A stretch of DNA of 64,000 nt, taken from Cryptomeria japonica (lineage: Eukaryota; Streptophyta; Pinopsida; Cupressales; Cupressaceae). Of this stretch, positions 51,426 to 61,130 are shown one piece after another. The notes under the pieces are model-generated. The model was not told the DNA's origin, did no database searches, and saw nothing but the letters and a program-made list of their open reading frames with translations. The position numbers and the translations under genes were made by a program. The stretch is from positions 439,729,213 through 439,793,212 of the forward strand of contig NC_081407.1 of the NCBI RefSeq assembly GCF_030272615.1. The letters are read 5' to 3'. The number at the start of each line of letters is the position of its first letter. The first letter of the stretch is position 1.

Positions 51426-52410
51426 AAGTCCATCAGTGGTTCTTGATGTTCTTGATGCTTGATTAATGATTTAGGTTTTTCATTAATGGCAACTCTTCAT
51501 GATATTCCTATCCGGTAATCACAGATCCTGATATCTAGAAGCAAATGTCAATTGATAGCTAGTTAACCAGTATTTCGGGATGAGCAGAGTAATTTTGGTT
51601 TGTAAGATTTCCAGTGATTGTGGTGTTATGAATCATGTATGGGATGATTGGGCTGACATGGAAACATAATTTTATCATCATTTTGGTGATCCAGTCAAGT
51701 TGACATATCTACACATTACATTAGTAGGCCGACTTGGTGAATGATCTATTTTGTGATTGTGGATATATAAGATTGGTGTAGAAGATCTTTTTGGTGTGTG
51801 GTATGATTGATATGCGAGTGAGTGGTGATTGAGAATCCTTTGTGGCATAGTTTCACATGTGCATTCTTGATTTAGTAGCTAATTGTTGATTTGGTAGCTG
51901 ATTGAGACAAAAAACAGAGTAGACCAGCAAAGGTGATCCGGTCAGTGATTTGGCACTTAACCGGAACTCATCCAGGCATTGTTATATGCTATTCTAGAGT
52001 TCTTTCATTGTATTTTATCATTGTAATTGATCAGTAAGGCAGTGAGCCTTCTGGGGTTGTAGCCCTTATTGTATTCGAGCAGTGAGCTCTAGGCAGTGTG
52101 CCTGAATGCCTGTGCATTCCCCATATTGTAATATTGTTTTTCTACCGACCATAGTAGAATAATATTGTGGGTTCAAATCCCACCATGGTTTTCCCATTTG
52201 GGTTTCCATGTAAAAATCCTGATGTTATGATTTTTTGGTTAATTGTTTTAATTTTTTGCATTTGTGTTTCATGCTTATGCTTTCAGTGGTTTAAAATTCA
52301 GTCAGTAAATTCAATAATTCAATAACTGCTAGATCACTGATTCACCACCCCCTTGTCTCAGCTATCCCTGATTTCAAAAGGGTTTAGTGTGGTGCATTTT
52401 ATCCCCCATA
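51426..52410 (+). repeat. Further copia-type LTR, probably solo or truncated
   Basis: It has a TATA-like GGATATATAAGATTGG near 51761 and the motif ACCATGGTTTTCCCATTTGG near 52185. A C-rich end (CACCACCCCCTTGTCTCAGC) is followed by TAGTATCAAAACC near 52410, a decayed tRNA-Met primer site. No coding follows. The left border is not fixed. Confidence 0.5.
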
Positions 52411-52927
52411 GTATCAAAACCATTAAAAAAATTAAACCACACAATATGCATTTGAAACACAGTAGATAAAAAATAGAGTCATTCACACAAGATAATAGGC
52501 TTCATAGAAATTTGAGGTTTATTCATTGTTGTGTAAAACTAAGCTCTCAACACAATCATATCATGAAGAAACCTCCCAAGCATAAGTAACCTAATTAAAG
52601 TGATTGTATCATTATTTTTAAGTAAACATAATTGTGAAAGCCTCATAGTTATAATTAGGACTCAAATTAGCAATATTGTGATTATCCAAGCAAATAGCAT
52701 CCATATAAATAGCACCCCAAACATAATGATTAGGAATAACAATAACCCTCCTAAGCCAAAGTAAGATGATACAAAAGCACAACTATTATCACTACTCAAT
52801 ATCCTTCCCCATGTACTCATCAAGTGATAATTTTATTATTATTATTACAGATATTTATAATATAAGGGAGAATGTTTTACATCAAACCTAAAACTAGGTA
52901 TTTTTTCTTCCACATTAGTTGGCATAT
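52411..52927. other. AT-rich stretch without a recognisable gene
   Basis: I see no motif or repeat border here, apart from a short (TTA)n at 52832-52846 beside the retroposon 3' end. It may be the interior of the element whose LTR ends near 52410. Confidence 0.4.
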
Positions 52928-54237
52928 GTTTTTGATTATAAAGCAGCCAAAACCGGGGGTTGACCCAAAAGAAATGGAAAAAAGCACTACTAGCACACAC
53001 ACTGCAGACAAGCGGTAGTCAGCCAATCCCTACTCTCGTAATCAAAAACAAAAACTGCTTGTCGTTATTGGATACCTCAAGATCGAAACCAATCTCATCC
53101 AACAAGCGCCATAACCAGTAGTAAACCATCATAATATCAATACTATAAAAAATTTAATAGTAGCAATATTACCATGGAACCAGGCATTCCAGTGACAAAA
53201 ACTATATCAAAAAGGAAGAGAACCAGCCATACAACCTAATTATTAGCACCCATGTGCTTAGAGAGCATAAGCTCATTCCAGTCATCAACCAAGAAATGGA
53301 ACAGTTCCTTAGTGGTGTTGCTTTCCAGCCCATCTAGATCAGCCTTATCCTGGTGGAGCAAGCATAGAGAGGTAGTCGACGAGTGCATCACTTTGACAAC
53401 GAATTTCCCAATTTTGTTGACATAGGACTCCAGGTGCTCCAGATTTGTATTAACACCATTTAAATCTTCAGAGATAGCACTGCAACCCGAACACTGCACC
53501 ACCTCTTGCTTCTCCCCCACTTCAGCAGCAGTCTTCCCGCCATCAGAATGTTTACCATCCCCCTCAGAGGTGTGGGGCAGGGAAGTGCTAAAATGATGGG
53601 AGGTGTTCTTGATATCCTCCTTGATGGTCTCCGATTTGGGGATGCTAGTTCCCAAATTGGGGGAATCTGATCCCTTTGTAGCCTCCAATTCTTCCTCCCC
53701 CTTCTCACTTTCTGCTTTCTCATAATCATCCTCTTCTTTGTTAGCATAATTCTTTCTCACAACGATTTGCTTCATCCAGGGTTTTTTTCTGTGGGATCTA
53801 CGTGGGGTGATACCCTCCTCTGCATCAAACTCAACAAGGAGGTTTTTGGGCTCCTTTCTGGGTTTCTTGGAGGTGTGTTTCACAACAAAAGGGTTGCTTT
53901 TATTTTTTCCCCAATTTTGAGGGGGCAGGGGGGCCTTAGTCAGGGGATTGTTAAGGAGTCATAGGCTTTTTTGAAGACTTTTTGAGGCCTTTTTTAGAGC
54001 CTTTAGGGGGACCCAAAATGGAGGGGGTGGGTTGAACTGAGATAGGTTTAGGGGGGCAAAGGGCCTTGTGAAAATTGTAAAGCCTAAACATCAGCCCCTG
54101 ATGGAGGATGGTAAAATTACCCTCTTGACTCATACAATTGCGAACATCTTTGACAGTAGACTCAAGAGCATGTAGCAGAAAGAAAGGAAAAGAAATGGTG
54201 TCATGGTTGCAAAAGTGATTGAGCAGCGGGAAGTGAT
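52928..54237 (-). mobile_element. RT-less retroposon copy 3, minus strand
   Basis: On the minus strand it reads N-terminal hydrophobic domain, basic and acidic linker, coiled coil, 3' region, then a terminal block with GGGTCAACCCCC, GGTTTTGGCTGC and ATAATCAAAAAC, ending at 52928. The same parts occur in copies 1 and 2. Its 5' end is cut at 54237, exactly where the Tat LTR begins. Confidence 0.6.
53236..54237 (-). pseudogene. ORF of retroposon copy 3
   Basis: From 54237 downward a frame reads NHFCNHDTISFPFL and then ESTVKDVRNC, MSQEGNFTILHQGLMFRLYN. It parallels copy 2 'LNHFCCGAKISLPFYL...HQGLILLIYE'. A Pro/Lys-rich linker (54000-53900) with stops follows. Then comes a clean 215-codon frame (53883-53236) with an RRSHRKKP basic patch, a Glu/Lys-rich stretch and a helical C-terminus (LNGVNTNLEHLESYVNKIGK). 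No enzyme motif is present. Function is unknown; it is probably the family's RNA- or protein-binding ORF. Confidence 0.5.
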
Positions 54238-55352
54238 TGTAGACATCTAAAAATGGTCAATGCTTGTGGAGTCATACTTTAACATTTGCGCATTGCCTTA
54301 TTTTAGGGTTCTTGCATCGCATTAACATTTCTTCTATGTTGCACACTTGGTCTTTATCATTTGCGAGCGATTCATCATCGATCCTTGTCCTTGCTAATTT
54401 TGTCATTTTATGATCGATTCGTCATCGATCCTTGTCCTCTTCAATCATGTCAATTGGCGCTTATCAATTTGATCTCCTTGTCAATCTTGGTCAATTTGTC
54501 ATTGATTTTTGTCACCCAATCTCAATCATTTATCAACACTGATCCTTTGTCAGTTAGGATCATGATCAAATCAACCCTACATTAATTATCTGTTGTCAAG
54601 ACCTAATTGTCATCCTTGCATTTCTAATTCATCTTCTAGGGTTTTATGATTTATTCATTTAATCTTGTTTGTCATTTTCCCTCTAGGTTAAATTATTTAT
54701 TTATTTATCCTAAGTCTTCTTGTCACAATTAAATATTTACTTAATTGGCTAATTAATTCCCTCTCTTTTTGTGAATTAATTAATGAATGAAAAATTATTA
54801 ATTAATTCACCTAATTTTCTAATTTCTTATAATTTCTATTTCTATTTTCAAATTTTTGTTATAACATCTTGCATAGCAATTTGTCATAATTTGTCATAAA
54901 TTGTCATAATTTGTCATAACACCTTGCATAGCAATTTTTCATACACTTGTCATAATTTTTCTATTCTTGTTTTGAATTTCCTTTCAAATCTCTTCATGCT
55001 AATCTTGTCCTCTCTCCAATTTGTCTATAAATTGGATGAGTTTCATCAATGGAATCAATCACGCTTCTAGTATCCTTACACTGTCATCTCATCTTGTCAA
55101 TCTTGCTTTCATACTATGCTTGTGCACTTGTAGGTGAGATCCATAAACACACTAATTTGAAGGAGAAAGAAGGACAACGGAGAATTCTAGAGGAGACATT
55201 CACGTTTGTAATGGTTTGCATTTGGTTTGAATGTCTTATTTTCAATATCTCTATTGAATGTTTTTAGGATTTCTTATCATTGCAATCTAGTTTTTGTGAT
55301 TGAGCTAGTCTAATTTTTATTTGCTTTGATTAATTCCAAATTCCTATCTACA
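54238..55352 (+). repeat. LTR with TGTAGA/TCTACA ends
   Basis: Starts TGTAGACATCTAAAAATGG and ends CCTATCTACA, a 6-bp inverted end pair. TATAAAT at 55026-55032 is a likely promoter. It contains internal repeats: GATTCRTCATCGATCC twice (54369, 54416) and several 'AATTTGTCATAA' words near 54880-54920. Four bases after the end, TTGGTGAAACCAACGTGAA forms the primer site block. Confidence 0.8.
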
Positions 55353-57007
55353 TTAATTGGTGAAACCAACGTGAAATAACCCCTTAACCATGTTTTGAGT
55401 GCTTTTGAGTTGTTTGCAGGTGAAAAACTCAAGAAACAGGGCAACTCGGAGCTTTCTAGGAACTTCTGTGCATGTGTGGGTGGGTTTTGCACCTGTGTTG
55501 AGGCATTTTGCACCTGTGTAAGGTACACAGGCGCATCTTGATGGGTTCTACACCTGTGTTGAGGCATTCTACGCTTGTGTAAAATTTAATTAAAATTTAT
55601 TTTTATTTTTTTTAAAAAAAAATTGTTTTTACTTGCAAATTTGTTTGTTTTCATTCCGTTTTCTGCATTCTGGTTTTTCTTTGGTACTAATTCTCTGTGC
55701 AGCATCTTGGCGTTACATGTAATGAAGACTAAAATTACAACTACTGATGAATCTTATGCAAGACGCGGTCAAAGACTCTCATTAAAACATCTTGCTTGCA
55801 ATTTTTTTTTAAGTAGTTGCACATTTCATTTCTTAAAGGTTAATGAACACCATGCATGCTTTGTCTATTTTTAATTTGATTGCATATTTTAACCCTTAGA
55901 ACTAGGCCTGCCTCCTAATTTGCCTGGCACTTCGCATAGGCATTGGTGAGAGGGAATGACCCAAAGTGGTGACAGGCTAAAGCCAAGCTCTTCCAAACCA
56001 CTCTAAATAACTATGGATGCAACGAAAGTTGTAGACAACAGGTGCTGGAATGGTATTGCGATGATTTATTCGCCGGATCAATACCCACCTGAATGGATGC
56101 CCTTACTAGAATCTCTTGTTTTTAGAGGCCAAAATCCTTCTATCTGTTAGCTCAAGCATTGTGATACGCGCATGCTGAAGACACCTCTCATGTACTCCTT
56201 AGTTAGAGATAGCAAGTTCTTGGGAAGTGATGCCCCTTGAACTCGAAGCTTGGTATGCTCGAGAAGTGAGTGCATTGTAAGGGGGAGCCAGTGCTACCAA
56301 GCGTCTAGCTATCTGGCTAAGTGTTGTATTTTATGGTTAGAGGATTCAACAGATATTGCCCTTGCAAGCCATAGGATTTGTTGTGAATGTGCTTGACTGT
56401 CTTGAGTCAAAGTCAAACAAACATTTTGTCTTTCATGATTGTCAAAAGTTAAATCAAAAACAAACTTTCAAAAGTGCTCATAATCAACTTGGGTTTTCAA
56501 AATCAACAACCTTCAATTCAAAACAAAATCCAAACAAAAGTCTAAATTTGTCTAAGTATTCATCCAACATTTGAAAATGGCTTGTCAAAAACATTGAATA
56601 TCTTTGTTTCAAAATTCATGTCACTTTAGGCTAGGTTTTGCATAGTCCAACTTAGGTCCTAGGACATATTGTCATCTCCCTTCATTTTAGTCCTTTTCAT
56701 TGCAAGCGTCCTCATTTTCCACTTAGGTTCAAAATCATTTCCCTAAGTTTGCATTTCATTGTCATATCTAAGCTAGATTTCCATTTAGGTAACATTTGTG
56801 CATTATCCTTGTCATTGGTCTTCACATATCCTTATCATTGTATTGTCATCTTGTCTTGGCTTCATCTTGTCATATCATATCTTTAGATCATTTTCATGTC
56901 ATATCCTAAGTCATTGTCATAATCATTGCCTTCTTGCATTTGGTCTCAAAATTTGGTTTGTCAAACTTGAAAAAATCAAAACTTTGGATGATACCCTAAG
57001 TTGTTGT
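55353..57007 (+). other. Leader of the Tat-like host element
   Basis: No coding region of note. The primer-binding block lies at about 55357-55375. Homopolymer T and A runs lie near 55600-55622. From 55905 to 56130 there is a GC-richer block that I recall as typical of leaders in related elements (recollection, not checked). Confidence 0.5.
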
Positions 57008-58676
57008 TGTAGCATCATAAATTGTATGCACTTGCTAAAGTGGTACAATTTCACACCTAGTTTAGCACCCGCCTTGGCGCATTTTGCACTTTGCATCGCA
57101 TTTTCCCTTTAGCACTTAATTAATCAAATTAATTAGGTCTAAGGTTCTATCTTATCATCTTCCGCATCATAAAGTTGGGCCCTTTCATTAAAGTGTGCCC
57201 CTTTCATTTTATTCCTCCAATACATCATTTAATCAAAAACCCTAATTAGGTCCTATTTTGAACTTGGGGGCTTGATTTCGGGCGTCAAAAAATCTCGAAA
57301 TCACCTGTAACTTCAGGATTCACTCTAAAACCATCATATCCGACGGCCCTGAAAATTTGGTGAAAAGTTGTCAGGACCATGGCGCCCGAAGTGCACACGG
57401 TCCCGGACATTTTTCCCAAAATTTTAGGAGCACAATCCAATCATAAAATAAAGCTTAACCGCAAGAAATTGGCAAGAGATTCAATCTCGAGGTCAGCCAA
57501 AAGTTGAAATTAAGACCTAGGGTTTCATATATAAGAGCTCTCTTTCTTCATTTGAAAGGATTTGAATTTTGGTTTCAAGGACCTTCTATGCAGCGAAAGA
57601 GCAGATCTTTGAAGACTTCAACAACATTCAACATCCACCCATCAAGCATTCATCAATTTCATTCATCCATTTAGGGCTTTGAAGATATTAAAGAGAAATA
57701 GGGGATCACCGACTGAAGATTGGCTTGTACCCCTCGCTTGGGGTTGGGTATGATTTCATGTTGTTTTCATGTCTTTGCATAAGCCTCATTATATCATTTG
57801 TATTCATGCTTTAGATCACTTTGCATATTGATTTGGAGCATTTACATTATCATTTACAAGCAATTAGGGTTTACTTTCTAGGTTGCTCTAGTTTGCTTAC
57901 TTGCATTTTAGGATCTTGCACACACACAAGGTCTGCACACACACTACTTTTTCAATACAACTTGGCTATTCGTGGAGGTGGAAATCACCAAAGCGGGGGT
58001 TTGACTAAGGCAAAACCCTATATAGCCGCCCACCATACCTTTTCAGATATAAGTGCAGATTTCGGGATTCGGACGATGCCGCAAGTTGCAGATCCAACGG
58101 GAGCAGATTGAGACGGGACAACACACCAAATTGCAAAGCAGAAACCTAGGACAAGGGCATGGGGCACCCTGGTCCTGCCAGGACAGGGGCGCTGGGCGCC
58201 CTGGTCCCTAGGACAGTGGCGCTGGGCGCCCTGGTCTCTCTATCAGACAGCAATTTTCAGCATTTCTGATAGTTTTCCAGGTTGTAAAATAGCAGTTTCA
58301 GAAGCAGTTTCAGGAGCAGAATCAGGACAGTAGCGCCCGCGCCCCTGTCCCAAACATTTTCACTCAGATTTTAACTCTGGGTACACATCTGCATTCTTAT
58401 CTTGTCCTTGTGTTTATAGCTTTCCATTGTGTAATCTCAATTCTGCAATCTCGTTATTAGTTCATACTTGCACTTTGGGGTTAGGAATTGAACTTGCATC
58501 ATTCTATCTTTCAATTACAATAAAGGAATAGAAACCCTAATAGGTAGCCCATGGCTCTCTCTTCCACAAAAAGAAATAGCCAATTGTGTGATACCTCTAG
58601 GCTCTTTCGTATTCCACAATGTGTGTCAAAAGGTAGGATTAGGGCATGTTAGCCTAGTCTCGCTTTTTCTCCTACA
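57008..58676 (+). repeat. 5' LTR of copy B
   Basis: Starts TGTAGCATCATAAATTG and ends CTCCTACA (TGTAG/CTACA pair). TATATAAG at 57528-57535 is the likely TATA box. A GC-rich tandem built on GGGCGCTGGGCGCCCTGGTC lies at about 58150-58235. The U5-like end is T-rich. Confidence 0.75.
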
Positions 58677-58680
58677 CATT

Positions 58681-58700
58681 TTGGTGAACCCAACGTGAAC
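58681..58700 (+). promoter_or_regulatory. Primer-binding block of copy B
   Basis: TTTGGTGAACCCAACGTGAA, about four bases after the LTR end. It matches the block after the LTR at 55352 (TTGGTGAAACCAACGTGAA) in sequence and spacing. I cannot name the tRNA with confidence. Confidence 0.65.
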
Positions 58701-58883
58701 CTTATTATTGATTTCTCTTGCATTGAATTTTTTAGATCTAGATCTAGATTTAGTGTGTTTCATTTAAATTTCATTTTCATTAAAAAAAAAAAAGAAAAAA
58801 AAAAGAAGAAAAAAAAAAAAGAGAGTGTGTTTCTTTGTTTCTTTGCATTGTGTGTTTAAGTTTTATGCAACTTTTATTTCAAA

Positions 58884-59924
58884 ATGTCGGATTTTTATTT
58901 GCAAGATGTTCATATTTATGAGGATGTATGCAATTATGTTGATTATTAGTATAGCCAAGATGAATTAGATGAAGCTTTAGATGAGTTTTTGAACCCTAAA
59001 GATACCAAACCTTCATTTTACCAAAAACTCATAAACATTGTTACTATGCCATTTCGTTGTGATGAGAAAGATAAGTCGAATGATTCCTCTCAAGGGTACA
59101 TTCCTATCAACTCTTCCACTAAATCTAGTAACATGGTTGTTTTCAATGATACCCTCTATGAAGAGATGTCTCCTTTTGAATCAAAAGATAAACCTTTTAA
59201 TAGATATGATCATGCTTTGTTGGATGATGCTCTTGATGACTTTGTGGCTTTATCGAAATCTTTAAACAAGAACAAAACTTCTAAATTAGTTAACATGGTA
59301 AACTTGAAAGAGCATAATAAGCCTCTCTTTGAAGTCCAAGGTGCTTATCCTTCTCCCACCTTTCAAGTTCCTAAATCACCTCTCCTTACTGTCAAAGGAG
59401 GGTATGGTCATGATTCCTTTCTTACTCCGAATAAACCTATCATCACTATGAAAGGAAGAAAACCTATAAGTCCTTATAGTTATGCCAAGCAATTAACTAG
59501 AGAGAGTTATCATGCGGTTGCGCATACTTATAATACTAGAAATAATAGGTAGCCTAATCCTCCTCATGTTACTCTAGTTTCTCTTCCTAATCCTCAACCA
59601 ATTCTTCCGCAAGCTCCACGTATTTCACAAGTTCTCGGTAAGGAATATGATCTCATAGAACAACTTAAAGCTACCCCTGCTAAGATATCCCTTTGGGATT
59701 TGATCCAAACTTCTTCTGCTCATCATGGAATGTTACAAGATGCCTTGAAAGATTTGAATGTTCCTCCACCTAATGCATCTAGTAATATAGTGTCTTTGGT
59801 TAACTCTGTGATGAATCCTAAAGCTCAAATTGTGTTTACTCAAGATGAATTGCCTACTAGTCAAATTCAACATCAATATGATCCCTTGATGATTGTGGTT
59901 ATCATAAATGACACTGCTATAAGA
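58884..59924 (+). pseudogene. Copy B N-terminal region, no recognisable capsid
   Basis: ATG at 58884, in frame with everything downstream. Stops are TAG 58947-58949 and TAG 59550-59552. The region is acidic at first (LDEALDEFLNPKD), then has a Pro-rich spacer with repeated phrases (PLFEVQGAYPSP, PLLTVKGGYGHD, PIITMKGRKPIS). A tail before the protease follows (SLWDLIQTSSAHHGMLQDAL). I see no retrotransposon capsid helices and no CCHC knuckle, although copy A keeps a knuckle remnant in its gag end. So this copy may have lost gag, or it may use another protein. Function is not assigned. Confidence 0.6.
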
Positions 59925-61130
59925 TGAACACTGGTAGATAATGGCTCTGGCCTTAATGTGTGTAGCATTAATCTATTGCATAAGATGAATGTGGATACAT
60001 CCCTTATTGAGCCTGACTCTCGTCCCATTGGAGGCTTTGATAATGTGGCTAAGTCTTCATTAGGTATAATCACCTTACCCATCATAGTGGGACCTGTTAC
60101 TTTGCCTACTCCTATCTGTGTTATGTCAGGAAATCTAACATACAACTTGTTATTAGGGAGACCTTGGATTCACAGTATGCAAGCTGTCCCCTCTACATTG
60201 CATAGACAAGTTAAATTTATTTATAACAATAAGACATATACCTTGATAGGTGATACTAATTTTCAAGCTTGTTTACAAACATCTACTTCCAAAGGGAGTT
60301 CTTCTAAACCTTCCTCTTCTAGTGATGACTCTTTACCTATGGACGAATCATCATCCTCTAATAATCAAAATTCTTTGGATGAGCCTGAAGTTCCTGAAGA
60401 AGATTCTTCTCAACTTGAATCTACACCTGAAAAGGTTTTTGATCCTGAGAAGGTTCTCGTAGAAGACAACTGGGGATCTCTTGATTTTAATCCCACCTTT
60501 GTAGGTGAGTATAGGGTTCCTCCTAGAGAGCTTAAAGTTAAAAAGAAGGAAGAAACTAAAAATCAATCAATCTTACCTGAACCTATGAACAATAATTTTG
60601 TGGCCGCTTCTCAAACTTCTTCTCCTCACACCTCTAATTCTGAAGGATTTGATTCTTTGTCTTATGAAAAACCACCTTCTTTTTCTGAAATGGCTAATCG
60701 TTATGGTCATGGTTTTCATATTTTAGCTAAATATGGGTATAATGGAAATGGTTGTGGCACTCACGAACAAGGGATAAAGGTTCCCCTAGGGAATGATCTT
60801 TATGATGAGACCTTTGGACTTGGTTATAATCCTTACAAGCGCACTAAAGCTTCTAAGAGACCATGTATTAGTGTTAATGTTATTTCTACGTCTCTACCAA
60901 TGAGATGCCCTGAGTATATTGATGGGGATCCTTCATGTGCCTATGCTTTGGATGTCTTTCCTACCGATGATGCTTTAGTTGAGTTTTTAGGAGCATATGA
61001 TACTCTTCCTCGTTATCATCACAATAGGGGACTTCCTTATTGTTTGAACGTTGAAGCCTATTTTGGAAAAGAGACTAATAATGATGAGATTGTGAAAGAA
61101 TTCCCTCAGTTAAAGGATATTCCTCAATAA
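59925..61130 (+). pseudogene. Copy B protease and G-patch region
   Basis: It follows a TGA at 59925-59927 that lies directly before the protease active site TLVDNGSGLNVCS. This is the D-x-G-S loop, with Asn in the middle. Flap and C-terminal strands follow (GIITLPIIVGPVTLPTPICV, NLLLGRPWIHSMQAVPSTLH). Then come a Ser/Glu-rich linker (60290-60660) and a G-patch (ILAKYGYNGNGCGTHEQGI, ETFGLGYNPYK, about 60715-60840). The frame ends at TAA 61128-61130, in frame with pol. The protease would cut the polyprotein; the G-patch probably contacts nucleic acid. Confidence 0.8.

Larger units (their letters stand above)
54238..57007 (+). mobile_element. Tat-like Ty3/gypsy LTR and leader, host of copy B
   Basis: An LTR (54238-55352) with its own primer-binding block is followed by about 1.65 kb of leader without ORFs. 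Copy B begins at 57008. The leader has GAGGGAATGACCCAAAG and a repeated 'GCACCTGTGTTGAGGCATT' (near 55489 and 55549). The remainder of this element would lie beyond copy B, outside the window. Confidence 0.7.

Noticed and set aside
53767-53964. Plus-strand frame opposite retroposon copy 3
   Set aside because: The minus strand has the family match; the plus frame has none.
58150-58235. Spacer-like tandem suggesting a CRISPR array
   Set aside because: The units are adjacent and GC-rich with no unique spacers, in a plant LTR.
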